This document shows positions 10,900-21,540 of a stretch of 64,000 bases of DNA, one piece after another. Source of the stretch: Rattus norvegicus (lineage: Eukaryota > Chordata > Mammalia > Rodentia > Muridae); NCBI RefSeq assembly GCF_036323735.1, contig NC_086028.1, positions 42,350,001 to 42,414,000 of the forward strand. The letters run 5' to 3'. The notes below the pieces were generated by a model. The model did no database searches. It had not been told where the DNA came from and saw only the letters and a program-made list of their open reading frames with translations. How positions within the stretch are numbered: position 1 is the first letter of the stretch; each line of letters begins with the position of its first letter. Made by a program: the position numbers and the translations under genes.

Positions 10900-11300
10900 A
10901 CTCCCGGATGTTATTATTTTTTTAAACCCTCCCATCACACCTTCAGCCTTGAAAGCATTTTTTAGTCATTAATTAGTAATCCGTATTAATATGCAGATTG
11001 AATTCATCTGGTTCAGGCAAAAGTTTGTCTGGAGGAAACAAAGTAGCTAGCGCTGTTAGATCCCTCCACCTGCGGCTCCCAGTCTACCCTCCCCCGGCAC
11101 CTCTCCCTGAACATTAGCAGGATTATGGCTGATTAGGAAGGGCTAGTGGGGCTCAAGAGTGTGTGCAGCCCCAGGGGCACTCTGGGGGAGGACAAGCCCC
11201 GCTCTGAGGGCTCTGCTGCACGGATGCCATCTGGGGAATCATTAGCTTTTAGAACTGAAATTGGCTTCATAAATACTCATCTACAAGAAGCGGTTTCTGT
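10900..11300. promoter_or_regulatory. candidate conserved intronic enhancer (homeobox-rich)
   Basis: A repeat-free stretch holds a TAATTAG homeodomain core (10970-10976), TATTAATATGCAG (10984-10996), and E-boxes CATCTG (11005-11010) and CACCTG (11067-11072). TGATTAGG lies downstream in the 11.1-kb segment. The base composition and motif mix resemble deeply conserved developmental elements. Function and conservation are inference only. Confidence 0.35.
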
Positions 11301-11604
11301 TCCCTTTTTTTTTTTTTTTTCAGCTGAATTCCTGCTTGACTGTTATTGTCTGAGGAGGTTTTTTTTTTTCCCCTTTCAGAAAAAAAAGTGTATTCTCTAT
11401 AATATGACTACTGATCGCTCTCTTACTGTGTGTGCACCAGGCACCCAGCGAGCCGAGGGTTCGATGTCATATACACCTCTGGAGGAGAGCTGTCATTTCT
11501 TCCTGGTGCAAATGGGGAAGTTGTTACTCAGTGAAGGGACATCTGAAGGCTGGTGAAGGGCAGAGCTGGTGTGAGAACCCTTTGTTGTTCTGTTTGGTTT
11601 TCAG

Positions 11605-11725
11605 TGTTTTTCAGGAAGGTCTTTTCACCGTGTAGACCAGGCTAGCCCAGAACCTAAGATGATCCTCCTGCCCCAGTTTTCCCCGGTGCTGGGATTACAG
11701 GCTTGCACGACCATGAACTGCTTGG
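11605..11725 (-). mobile_element. B1 SINE
   Basis: 'GTGTAGACCAGGCTAGCCC' and 'GGTGCTGGGATTACAGGCTT' are antisense B1. Confidence 0.8.
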
Positions 11726-12002
11726 ATGTGAGCTCAGATCCCTCTAGTCTGTGCTTTTCTTTAGTTGACCATTCAAAGCCTTTCCAGGCCTGGCTGCTAG
11801 TTTCTATGTGTCCTCACACGGTCATCCTCTGCAGACGTCTCCACACTGTCCCCTGCAGGGTGACACCATCTTTTCCTCATCTTGCAGGAAGGGACCTTAG
11901 GAACTGATTTCTGTAATTGAGAGGAGTTGGCCTGCTTGTCCTGGGCATGGCCCACAGTCACCCTCCTGGGTAGGAAGGGCCTGTGTCCTCTGCTTAGAGG
12001 CC

Positions 12003-12342
12003 TTGCTGAGGTGATAGGCCTGAGTCCCTGGGCCCAGTCTTTGCTGAGGTGATAGGCCTGAGTCCCTGGGCCCAGTCTTTGCTGAGGTGATAGGCCTGAG
12101 TCCCTGGGCCCAGTCTTTGCTGAGGTGATAGGCCTGAGTCCCTGGGCCCAGTCTTTGCTGAGGTGATAGGCCTGAGTCCCTGGGCCCAGTCTTTGCTGAG
12201 GTGATAGGCCTGAGTCCCTGGGCCCAGTCTTTGCTGAGGTGATAGGCCTGAGTCCCTGGGCCCAGTCTTTGCTGAGGTGATAGGCCTGAGTCCCTGGGCC
12301 CAGTCTTTGCTGAGGTGATAGGCCTGAGTCCCTGGGCCCAGT
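12003..12342. repeat. 38-bp minisatellite, nine tandem copies
   Basis: Units start at 12003, 12041, 12079, 12117, 12155, 12193, 12231, 12269 and 12307. By eye the copies are identical, with the last diverging at its final bases. Each unit contains the perfect palindrome CTGGGCCCAG. Because 38 is not a multiple of three, one reading frame cycles through all three frames of the unit; the minus strand happens to be stop-free in all of them. That explains the 186-codon open frame at 11797-12357, which is not considered a gene. Confidence 0.97.
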
Positions 12343-12650
12343 GCTTAAGTGGCTCACATTCTCTTAGGGAAGAAACCCTGAGTTCTGGGCAGCCTGTGGA
12401 TTGGCAGCTTCTGACTCTAGCCTTATCTGAATTTTAGTAAGCAGCTACTAAAAGCCAAGCTTTGTGCTCAGAGGGCGACGTCTATGACTCTTGTTCTTGG
12501 CTGATAGGATTGTGGGTGAGCCTGTAGGCCAGCTGAGAAAAACCTGAAGTTCACGGAGGGCTGAACTGTTTTAAGTAGAGCCGCTTAGGACATGGAGAGT
12601 GTCCAAATCCAGATGCTTCCATTCCAGTTCCCTTGTGGTATTGTGCTCCC

Positions 12651-12663
12651 CGTGTGTGTGTGC

Positions 12664-12714
<51 letters not shown>
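12651..12714. repeat. compound (GT)n(GA)n microsatellite
   Basis: About 16 GT units (one GC interruption) pass directly into about 16 GA units. Confidence 0.95.
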
Positions 12715-12717
<3 letters not shown>

Positions 12718-12864
12718 ACAAGCTTATGCTTACAATAGACCAGGTACAGTACAAAGCCAATGAAGGATACATGCCTCTTCCTAATGGGTGTGTAGTCTAG
12801 TAAACTGACAGATACAAGGTAACCCTCAGACATGGCTAACAGACCCCACCAGGACCAGTCCTAG

Positions 12865-13010
12865 TCCCAGGTGGCCTTACACTTCTCTTAGCCCCATGTT
12901 CCCACCTACAAAGTAGATAAGTAAAAATGGCTCTCCCGGGGCCTTGATAAGGACCTGAAGAGGGGACACATGGGGTTAATGGTGGATCCAGTGAGCAAGT
13001 GGTACAAAGA
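12865..13010 (+). mobile_element. possible MIR remnant
   Basis: 'CTTAGCCCCATGTTCCCACC' then 'AAAGTAGATAAGTAAAAATGG' like text resembles MIR's central region. The match is weak. Confidence 0.3.
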
Positions 13011-13374
13011 TGGGTGAGTGACAGTCGAATCACAGATGTGTGTCTCAGAAAGGGCCAGCCTGACAACTCCATAGGCTTCTGTCCCTCTTGCGTGATAGAC
13101 AGTGAGGAGTTTAGATGTTAAGGATATGGGTCCTTTCTGTTGGTTCCAGGACACTAGTGGGGAAAGTAAGAACCTCTCTGGTACCCAAAGGGTGTGTATT
13201 CAAGTCTGAAGGGATAACGTGTTGGCTGAAAACAGCCATTCTGTCCTGTGAGTGGGGATGGGATGGGCATGAAGGCAACTCGAGACCAGGTATGTCCAGT
13301 GTCAAATCAGTGTGCTCCTGTCCTCTGCAACTCCACAGGGGACTTAAGATTGAGGCCCTCTTGGCCACTTCCTA

Positions 13375-13490
13375 GTTTTAAGACCCAGGCAGGAGATAAC
13401 AGAGCCACCTCACCTGTCCCCATCTGTAATCTGAGGGATATACCTATCTGGCAGCACTGTGGAAATAAAGTACTCAGGACGCATAATGCT
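13375..13490 (+). mobile_element. MIR remnant
   Basis: 'CATCTGTAATCTGAGGGATA' followed by 'TACCTATCTGGCAG' and 'AATAAAGTACTCAGGAC' follows the MIR order. Confidence 0.45.
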
Positions 13491-14758
13491 GGGGTGCTCA
13501 GCCAACACAGGAGGTGATGCACAGACTACCCCTGCCCAGCCTTGGGCTATAGGGAGAGGACATGCTCTGGCCAGGTCATTGTGGCTTCTCTGGGGCGATG
13601 GGGGTGGGGCTCACCCCAGCTGGTTCTGAAGCATGTGAGTTTGAGGTTTAACAATTCCTAGGGATCGTGGCCTGAGAGCCCCTGAAATGTTCTCAGGGTG
13701 ATTGAAGACAGAGTGGGAGGTCAGAGGGCGACAGCAGTGAGCATGAGGTTCGAGTTTCTTATTTTCTCTTCCAATAACAATAAAATTCCACTGTCGGAAG
13801 TTGGCAGAACGCAAGGGAGCGTAGACAAGAGCAGACTCGGTGACCGTGACAGTCGGCAGATGACCACAGCCTTTTATGTCTCTGCTCAGCCAGCAGATAA
13901 AGAGGGCAAGCGGGTGAAGCCCTCAGGGGTCTTGAGCATGCGGTTCGTCATGTAAAATTATCATAGAGCAAGGGAAGATCACGCTCCTTCCCCTTCTCTA
14001 GTGGCGTGAGAAAAGGACACTCATCTGCCCAGTGTGCTCACTCAACCTCTGTGGTTAGGTCTGCCCCTCAGTTACCACACTTGCTCCTTTGTGTTTCCCA
14101 CCTCTCCGTGGGCCTGTTAAACTCCTGGTTCCTGCCCCCGCCCCAGTGTGAGCTCCAGTCAGTTGAGGGCACAGTCTGGAACTTGCCTTCCTAACCTAGT
14201 TTCTGGTGTCTGTACTATGTCCTAAGCCACACTGCTGTCTTGTTCTGTCGTCGCCCCTGGAGTACATGGGCTCTAGGCCAGTGGGCAGGGTGCATCACTG
14301 TCCTAATGCCAGAGGCTTCGAGTCAAAGCTGCAGGCATGCGATGGAAGCAGTGTTTCAAATGGCCAAGAGAGTAGACTCCAGCCTGTCCCTTAATCCTGG
14401 CCCCAATTCCTCACACACACACACACACACACCCCTCTAACAGCTCTGTCCCTGTGTGGTCTTTAGGATGTATGTCAGTGAGGGCCTGACCTTCCAGCTA
14501 TGGTGAGGCTGAGGTGCCTGTCTCAAGCAGTTGATGGACTGCAAATCCCATGGCAGCCTCCCCACCGCACACACACACATCCCTAATAAGTGGTGCTCCT
14601 GCCTTTGAGAATCAGAATGCCCAAGGAGGTGAGGCCAGACACCTTTCCTCCTTGCTTGCAGAGGCCACAGAAACCTCTTGTTTCCCTGCAGGTCACCCTT
14701 GGCCTCCAGGAGCATGTGAGGGGATGTCTATCTTGATCACATGCACACGTGTATGCAA
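13491..14758. other. intron stretch, no gene seen
   Basis: Unique sequence with a short CA run at about 14411-14433 and another at 14567-14579. Nothing protein-like is recognised. Confidence 0.45.
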
Positions 14759-14767
14759 GCGCGCGTG

Positions 14768-14834
<67 letters not shown>
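14759..14834. repeat. alternating purine-pyrimidine (CG/CA)n tract
   Basis: 76 bases of strict purine-pyrimidine alternation: a GC/GT-rich head (14759-14774) followed by about 30 CA units. CG-rich alternation is the strongest known Z-DNA-forming composition. Confidence 0.95.
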
Positions 14835-14835
<1 letters not shown>

Positions 14836-15224
14836 ATGTAAGCATCAATGCTTTCCTGGGACCCCAAGCATAGGATTCCATGAGGAGATGCCAGGGAGAC
14901 AAATGGCGTTTCTGTGGAATGAGTCTTGCTCTCACCTGGTCGTCTCTGCAGGCTACTGTTAAATTGCATTTTCTTTTCATTTTTCTCTCCCTTCCCTGGG
15001 ACCAGCTCCCCTTCACGCCCGACACCAGCTAGATTTGTGTGACTAAGCTTTGAAGTTAAGGAAGCTTGGGAACCCCCAGGTTCATCTGTAGAACCAGGAG
15101 ACTGTTGGGGTAACCCTGGGGTCATGTCTCTTCTGGACTTGAGGGTGTAGGGAACTGTTTAAATGTAGGTTTATTTCCAGGAGTATCCCTTCTAAGTGCT
15201 TGGTAGACCTTTAGATTATCTCCC

Positions 15225-15400
15225 CTAGAAACCCCATGCATAATTTTGGCTGCTTGTAGCTGTAATTAATGGGAGGCACAGCTCATTCAAATGATAAGGA
15301 GATTTATTACTTCGCATAAGAACCCGACTGAAGGGTGACTGTGGAAGGAATTAATTGAGCAGCTCAGCCAGGATCATCTGACAGTCATTCTCCTGTCCTC
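15225..15400. promoter_or_regulatory. candidate conserved intronic enhancer
   Basis: A repeat-free AT-rich block has TAATTA (15263-15268), GATAAG (15293-15298), CGCATAA and a second TTAATTG (15351-15357) within about 130 bp. It resembles conserved developmental elements. This is inference only. Confidence 0.35.
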
Positions 15401-16479
15401 GTTGGCTCTACCATGCTGGACCTGTTCCCCACTGGGTACATTTCTTCGTTGTGCCAAGATGAGGGCAGCAGTGTCAGGACTCAGCAGTGTAGATGCAGAG
15501 CCCTACAGGATGATGGATAAATGCACAAAATCAGAGTCTTGTTAGGGAGGAGGAAGGCGCTGGAGGGAGGCGGGACCCCTGGGGTGAGGATCCCAGTGCC
15601 AGTCCGTGTTCAGACACAGTGACCTTTTTCCTTCGGCCTAAGGACGTTTCGTCCTGACAGGATGAAGCTTACGCAGAGGAGCTTCAAAACACTTCCTAGA
15701 TTTATTTCCCTCTGGTCTCTGCGTGTGACCCCTGGGTGTCAGACCAATGTTCTCAGAGCGAGTCGCGCCCTGTCACTACCTCCTTGCCTTGCCTGAGCTG
15801 TTTCCTGTGTCTGGAGTAGCCCCATTCCACGATGTTCTCAGCCCAAGACGTACCAAGCCACAAGAATAAACAGCTTTTCTCTCCTCCCTTGCATCCGTGT
15901 CTGTTCTGAAACAGACCTTTTACTGAAAAAGAAAGAGCAGGAGGAGGACAGAAAACCACGGGGACATGGTGTTCTAAAGGTAGTGACTTAAGGCATCACC
16001 CTCCCCCCAGTGATGACAAGGGACCTGGCGGCCTCTCAGGAGCCCATGCCCTGGGCCATCAGCTTCCTCCGTCCCACCAGAACAGATTTGCCTTCTTGCC
16101 ACTCATTTCTTTTCACTTGGAAAACAGGTTTACTGCTCTGATAGACACCCTGTCACGCATTTCGGTCCTGCATGCTTTTATAAGGGTGTGTCTCCTCTAC
16201 CTTTCTCCCTCAGAGGTGCTCACACCCTTACCCTCCATGATAGCCATGTCCTGCGGTTCAGCCTGACAAGCTGACTAGGCTGACCTCTGCTTGCTGCATA
16301 CTAACGGCTCAGGTTCCAGTGTCCCCGGCCTTTCCCTATTTTCCGCCAAGCAGTAGCTGGTGCTTCCGGACCAAGAGTAGTGATCCCGGTGGCAAGGACC
16401 CCGGGTTCTCCCTCAGAGGGCACACCATGTCTCCCGTGTTTTCCTGTCCATCCATGAGGCTCTCCGGTCTTGGTAACAC
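15401..16479. other. intron stretch, nothing recognised
   Basis: Unique sequence with no recognisable repeat or exon. Confidence 0.4.
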
Positions 16480-17250
16480 TGTCTGGAATCTTTGACAGTA
16501 TTGTTGGTCTCTGCCATGCCATGATACCTGTGTTCAGCCAGTGCTTTTTGTGCCTCAGGCTGAGATAAGCCATTTCTCTGAGAAGCTGCTTGGCTTCTTT
16601 CAGTGGAATACGGGATTTTAAGGCCATAGGCTGAGTTCCAGGGATGCTTTTTTGCCCCCAGGTATACTCTTGGCTTTTGCGGGGAACCTCTTGGGAAAGA
16701 GGGCTTATAAATCCAGTTGTATTCACATGTGAAGATATACTATCTCAGGAGTCCTGATGTACGGTGTTTAACTGGAACCAAAGACTATATTTTTCTTTTC
16801 TTTCTTCCCTCCCTCCCTCCTCTTTTCTCCTTCCTTCCTCCCTTCCTTCCTTTCTTCTGTATTCCATGCGTCTTTTCAGCACATGGAGAATCCTAGCCAC
16901 CTTGTTTTACCCTGGACAACGTCCTGTCAGTGTCAGGATAGCAGCGTCAGCATTACCTCAGCAGGCTGGAAGGCACTGGGAACTCTTTGCACCTGCTGTC
17001 CCTCTTCAGGTGTTTGTAAGTGTCTGTCACTCCTCAGCTCCTCACCGTGCCTCTTAGTGCTCATTTGCTTAGTCCCGGGGTAGCTGTGTTACGTTTCTGC
17101 CATCCGTATAAAGATGTCTCTGAGTTGGCTCAGCTCACTAAGGCTCGTTCTGGTAGATTATCTGATGGGCTCCTGGGAGCGGCGTGCCTTACATTCTTCA
17201 GAGTTGTGCCCTTTGACCTTGCATGCCAGTGTTGCCTGACATAAACTTTT
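16480..17250 (+). mobile_element. possible old L1 3' region
   Basis: 'GTGCCTCAGGCTGAGATAAG' with 'TTTCTCTGAGAAGCTGCTTG' and the later 'GCCATCCGTATAAAGATGTC' resemble the 3' part of ancient mammalian L1 elements. It is interrupted by a CCTT-rich tract. No ORF2 similarity is visible. Confidence 0.3.
16790..16857. repeat. (CCTT)n-like pyrimidine tract
   Basis: About 68 bases of C/T with CCCT and CCTT units. Confidence 0.85.
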
Positions 17251-18978
17251 AGTTCTCTTTTCCTGTTCCCTGAATGTACTGATCATGTGAGCCCAGTTTC
17301 TTCCGGAGTAACGCCTGGGTCTGTCAGGGGCTGAGGCTGGAGGTCAGGAAGACTGTAGTCCTCACCTGGCCTGTGGCACTCTCCCTGCCTGCTTCTGTTG
17401 TCTCTGCTGGGACTCTGCCCTCAGGACAGAGCCACCATCCCAGTCACTTCCTGCTTCTTCCTATGGGGTCCCCACTCGTCTCCGTAGTGTTCAGGCTTAT
17501 GGGGAGCCTTGGTGGCTCACCCTGTCACATGGGCTGTTCCAATGGTTGTGCTGTGTGGTAGGTAGCCTTTCGTGTCTCTGAAATCCAGACAAACTGAAAA
17601 ACCCATGCTTTGCTCCCTCACCTGTCTGATTCATGGCGCACAGGATGAGAACTCCGAGGGGAGCTATGAATATGCCCCCAACACAAGATGGTAAAAACCG
17701 AGAACTTAGGTCATTTTTTCCCCTTTTAATTCCACTGCGAGGTTTTCCAGTTTGAACTTTGGACATGACAACCACATTGTGTTGCAAAGTGAAAAGGTTG
17801 AACGCCCTGCCAGTGGGTCTTGCATACATTTTAGACATGCTAGCCTTCTTTCACACCCCTCTTCTTCCCCCTCTGTCCCCTCCTCTCTTTTCCCCTCCCT
17901 TTCTCTCTCCTGGCTTTGTTCAGGTTTGATTCACACACTGTTATCATTGCACATCTCAGTGGCTCCGAATCCACAATTTTGAGGCTGTCACCGAGGAAGC
18001 CAAGTGTCTCTGTAACCCAGTGGTTCTGCCTCTGCAGCCGGACGGGTAGCAGGAAGGACCCTGACAATAGCTGCCCAGCTTGCACACCTCTGCCTCCATT
18101 ATAAGCCTACTTCAGGCCGGTGGCCCAGTGACACTGCTGCCTGTGAGGAAGAAGGGCCGGCTGGGCTGTGGAGGAGACAGACAGCCTCCAGCATTGAGGC
18201 CCAGCTGTCACATGCTGCTTTAGGTACCCATTGCTGGCCCTGCCATCTGTGCTGTCTGTTCAGGGAAACTGGACATGTGGGTCCTCAGAGAACGTCGTGT
18301 ATTTTCGAGCATTAGCTCTGTGTGGGCCCTGTGACCGTGGCTGCCTTCCTGGTGTTTCTTGTTTTAAAGATGCGGTTATCACTTGCAAATGCAGAGCTCT
18401 CAGCTGCTGAAGCCAAAATGGAAAAGATGGGGGGTGGGGGAGGCAGTGCTGCCTTGATGTTCAAGGATCCCAAGGCAGCTGTGACCTCCACTGGGTATCG
18501 CCTGCCTCCTCTAGGAAGGCCCTTCTATGCCTTCAAGGCAGCAGGAAGCTCCAAGCGGCTCTGGGCTTGGTATCTGCAGCCCAGCTTCCCTGAGCACAGA
18601 GAGCTCCCCTCCCACTGCGTGTGGCCAAAGTCACAGGCTTCCTCGGCACCTTCTTCCTGTCCTGCACTTTACTTGTACACCTCCTCTTGCGGTGGGGGTG
18701 GTCAGGGAGGGGGAATGCTTACCCTGGAAAGGAATGAGGAGGAAGCTCAGAAACAAACAGCCAGAGAAAGTGCCCCTTCTCCAAAATCAAGTTACAGGCC
18801 CTAGAAAAGGGGCAGACAAAGTCTGTGTACACGGTCACCTGCTTTTGTATCTAAAGCACCAGAGGCCTCAATATCCGGTAAGAATATTAATATTCACAAA
18901 ATCCTAGAAGCCTCCGTTTCAAGGATGCCAGGTTGTTGCTAACGGAAAGAGGTAGGGAATCTGAGTGCCATGTGTAAG
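17251..18978. other. intron stretch, no gene seen; short CT-rich tract
   Basis: Mostly unique sequence. A pyrimidine-rich patch lies at 17852-17911, and G-runs occur at about 18429-18441 and 18691-18713. An open frame at 18322-18804 has no usable ATG at its 5' end and is discussed under rejected items. Confidence 0.45.
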
Positions 18979-19180
18979 GGCTGCGGATGTAGCTCGGTGG
19001 GTAGAACGCTTTTGTCTAGCATGCTCTAAGCCCCGAGTTTGATTCCCCAGCACCATGCAAGCAGCCATGGGACACCCGTGATCCTAGGACTCAAGGAGGC
19101 AGAGGCAGGAGGATCTGAAGTTCAGCATCACCCTGCACAGAGAGTTCTGAGGCCAGCCTAGAATTTAAAAAGGAAAAAAC
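18979..19180 (+). mobile_element. ID-B1 dimeric SINE
   Basis: An ID-like head ('GATGTAGCTCGGTGGGTAGA', B-box-like 'GAGTTTGATTCCCCAGCACC') is followed by a B1 part ('GAGGCAGAGGCAGGAGGATC', 'GAGGCCAGCCTAG') and an A-rich tail. Confidence 0.75.
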
Positions 19181-19413
19181 AAAGACAAAACGTTCAAATA
19201 TAAAGAAGCAGGTTGGTCTTCCTTTGTAAACAGTTTAGGTGGCCCCTCAAGATGAAATTTGGAAGTTTAGCAAACTCGCGCTCTTTGGAGAGGGGAGCTG
19301 CCCATGTGCGACTAACGGGGTGTGAGCATTGGCCTCCTGGGGCCTTCACACCGCGTCCTGGAGAAGCAGAGCTGTTTTCACCTGCCGCCCTTAGGGAGCA
19401 ATGGCTTCTGCCA

Positions 19414-19530
19414 GAGCGAGAGAGAGAGAGAGAGCGCGGGTCTTACCGACTTGTTTGCGCTTCCCAGGTTTGACTCTGGGTTTTTTTTTGTTTGTTTGTT
19501 TGTTTGTTTGTTTGTTTGTTTTTTGTTTTT
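19414..19530. repeat. (GA)n followed by (GTTT)n
   Basis: GA units at about 19414-19437, then a T-rich run with about eight GTTT units ending near 19530. Confidence 0.9.
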
Positions 19531-19729
19531 TTTTTAAAACCTTCCTTAAAACCCTTCTTCACACCAACGGCCTGATGATGGACACAAACAGAGGTTTCCC
19601 AGTTCACCGGCATCTGACTTCTAGAAGCCAGGCTGAGTGCCAGCGGGTGTGAAAGTCTGTGGGAGAAAAATCAGGCTTCTCCCCCACAGACCGGAGCTGA
19701 GAGAAACTAGGCTTCTCACATGAGGTAAA

Positions 19730-19732
<3 letters not shown>

Positions 19733-19785
<53 letters not shown>
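19733..19785. repeat. (GT)26 microsatellite
   Basis: Uninterrupted GT dinucleotides over 53 bases. Confidence 0.97.
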
Positions 19786-19786
<1 letters not shown>

Positions 19787-19839
19787 TGTAAGACTCTAGG
19801 GGAGTTTTATAGGTGAAACCTGAAAGAAACAGAGCTTCA

Positions 19840-19965
19840 GACTATGGCTCAGGCTGCCCCGGAACTCACTCTGTATGTAGCCCAGGCTGGCCTCAAACTC
19901 ACAGCAATCCATCTGCCCCGGCCTCCCCCGGTGGTGGGATCACAGGCATGATCCTCTGCCTAGTT
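19840..19965 (-). mobile_element. B1 SINE
   Basis: 'GTAGCCCAGGCTGGCCTCAA' and 'GGTGGTGGGATCACAGGCAT' are antisense B1. Confidence 0.8.
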
Positions 19966-20084
19966 CACCACTCACTAAACCTTCATGCCAGGGAACATTT
20001 GGGCTCTGCCGGGAGAAGCCAGAGACCAGGCCTTCACAATGAATAGGTTTAGATTCTGCCACTTGAATCAGTCACCTTTTCTCG

Positions 20085-20200
20085 TGACTTGTCCAAGGTA
20101 GATGCACACTGGGACACTAGTCTCCTGAGCTTTGATCAGCAGATAAATAGGACGCTAACCCAACGGCTTACCCTTCTAACCCATGGCCCTCATCACTGAA
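20085..20200 (-). mobile_element. possible MIR remnant
   Basis: 'GTGACTTGTCCAAGGTAGAT' then 'GACACTAGTCTCCTGAGC' resembles antisense MIR. Confidence 0.35.
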
Positions 20201-20994
20201 GAGGTACCCAGTGCCTTCTTGGCACTAAAGCAGTGGTCTCCCCGCCCCTTACCGTCAAGGGTCCGTCTCTTGCTGCTCTGTCATCTCTGAGCAGAAGCTC
20301 GAATTGTGGCTGGCTATTCGTGACCACTCAGAACTTGTCTGATCCTGAAACGGAGTCATCGGTTAGGTCAATCCTTGCCAAAGTACAGTTGTTTTTCTCA
20401 AAAATACTGGCTCGTTAGACATTACTGTGTTGTGGAAACTTGCTAACCTATGATTATAGATTCATGCCCCTCCTAGAGGGGGAAAAAAAAAACCAAAACT
20501 GAACTCTGTGCTCTGGAATGCTGCTTGCAAATCATAGCCCTGGCTTGTGGCTTTGGTTTTCGATGGTTGTGATTTTTACACAAGTTATAAAGCCTCGTGC
20601 TCCCAGACACATCCTGCAGGGGGATTTTTCTTTCAAACCGAAATGAGCCAAGTCAGACTTAACATCAACACGTGGAGTATACCCCCAGCAAGCGTTTCTT
20701 TAGCACTTTTTGTATGTAGTCCCTGTGTGGTCATGGAGTTCCTATGGCGTAATTGCTGCCCATCAAACCTGCATCCCCCCCACCACCACCACCACCACAG
20801 AGAGGCTTTTGTATCGAGACCCAAGGAACAACTGTAGAAACAATGAACAAATAGAAAGTGTGTCCTTCGGGGGCAATATATTTGAGTGTCTGTGAGGAGT
20901 TCAGGGAAGGCACCGAGGTTACTTTGGGCTAGCTGGCCTCGTGCCATGGCTCCAGGCAAGTATTTCCCCTCTGAGTTCTCTCTAGTCTGAAGTT
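20201..20994. other. intron stretch, no gene seen; (CCA)n
   Basis: Unique sequence with a C-rich (CCA)n run at 20775-20799. Confidence 0.45.
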
Positions 20995-21180
20995 TCCCCT
21001 TCTGAGATACTCAGTGGAAAGTTCCAGAAATCAACAGTTCATTGGTTCTACCTAACTTTATTATAGATAATTGTATCATTTTATAATTCACCGCTCTTAG
21101 TAATCTTTACACTGCCCGGTTCCTAAATTAAATTTCACCACAGGCTCATATGTATAGAAGAAAGCACTTGTAGAGAGGGC
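20995..21180. mobile_element. possible Tigger/pogo-like DNA transposon remnant
   Basis: 'GGAAAGTTCCAGAAATCAAC' and, further on, 'CTAAATTAAATTTCACCACA' with 'CATATGTATAGAAGAAAGCA' resemble the 3' part of pogo-type mammalian transposons. No transposase frame remains. Confidence 0.35.
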
Positions 21181-21269
21181 TAGGATCATCTGCCATTTTG
21201 GATGTTCATAGGGGGGGGGGCGTCTGTCTCAGAACATGTTCCCTAAGGATGGGGGGGACTCCATTCATC

Positions 21270-21440
21270 AGGAAGAGGGGGAGGGAAGGAGGAGGAGGAA
21301 GAGGAGGAGAAAAGAGAGAGGGGGAGGGAGGAGGAGGAAGAAGAGGAAGAGGAGAGGAAAAGAGAGGGAGGGAGGAGGAAGAAGAAGAGGAAGAGGAAAA
21401 GGAAGAAGAGAGGGAGAGGGAGAGGGGAGGGAGAAGGGAA
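21270..21440. repeat. purine-rich (GGA/GAA)n tract
   Basis: About 170 bases almost exclusively A and G. The opposite strand is pyrimidine. It gives spurious Glu/Arg/Gly-rich frames. Confidence 0.93.
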
Positions 21441-21540
21441 TGGTAATAGAGTTCTAACCCCCTTCTCCCTTAAATCCCACCCTTTGCTGGCTTTGATTCC
21501 AGTTCCTATGTTTGAACAGCTCCAAATCCTTGCCCTTCAT

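Noticed and set aside
12003..12342. Regular direct repeats that could suggest a CRISPR array
   Set aside because: Units are contiguous with no unique spacers, and the genome is mammalian. It is a minisatellite.
11797..12357. 186-codon minus-strand frame with a 38-residue repeat
   Set aside because: It is produced by the stop-free 38-bp minisatellite unit; the flanking residues resemble nothing and there is no gene context.
14583..15125. 180-codon minus-strand frame with Cys-Val repeats; similar CV/HT frames at other GT/CA tracts
   Set aside because: Dinucleotide repeats read as Cys-Val or His-Thr in any frame; no biological support.
16301..16726. 141-codon minus-strand frame
   Set aside because: It lies antisense to sequence resembling an old L1 3' region. 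No L1 ORF2 motif or other family is visible.
18322..18804. 160-codon + frame in unique intron sequence with a hydrophobic N-terminus and Gly-rich middle
   Set aside because: Its first codon is GTG, not ATG; the first ATG comes 16 codons in. There is no splice context, promoter or family resemblance. Consistent with chance in GC-rich sequence.
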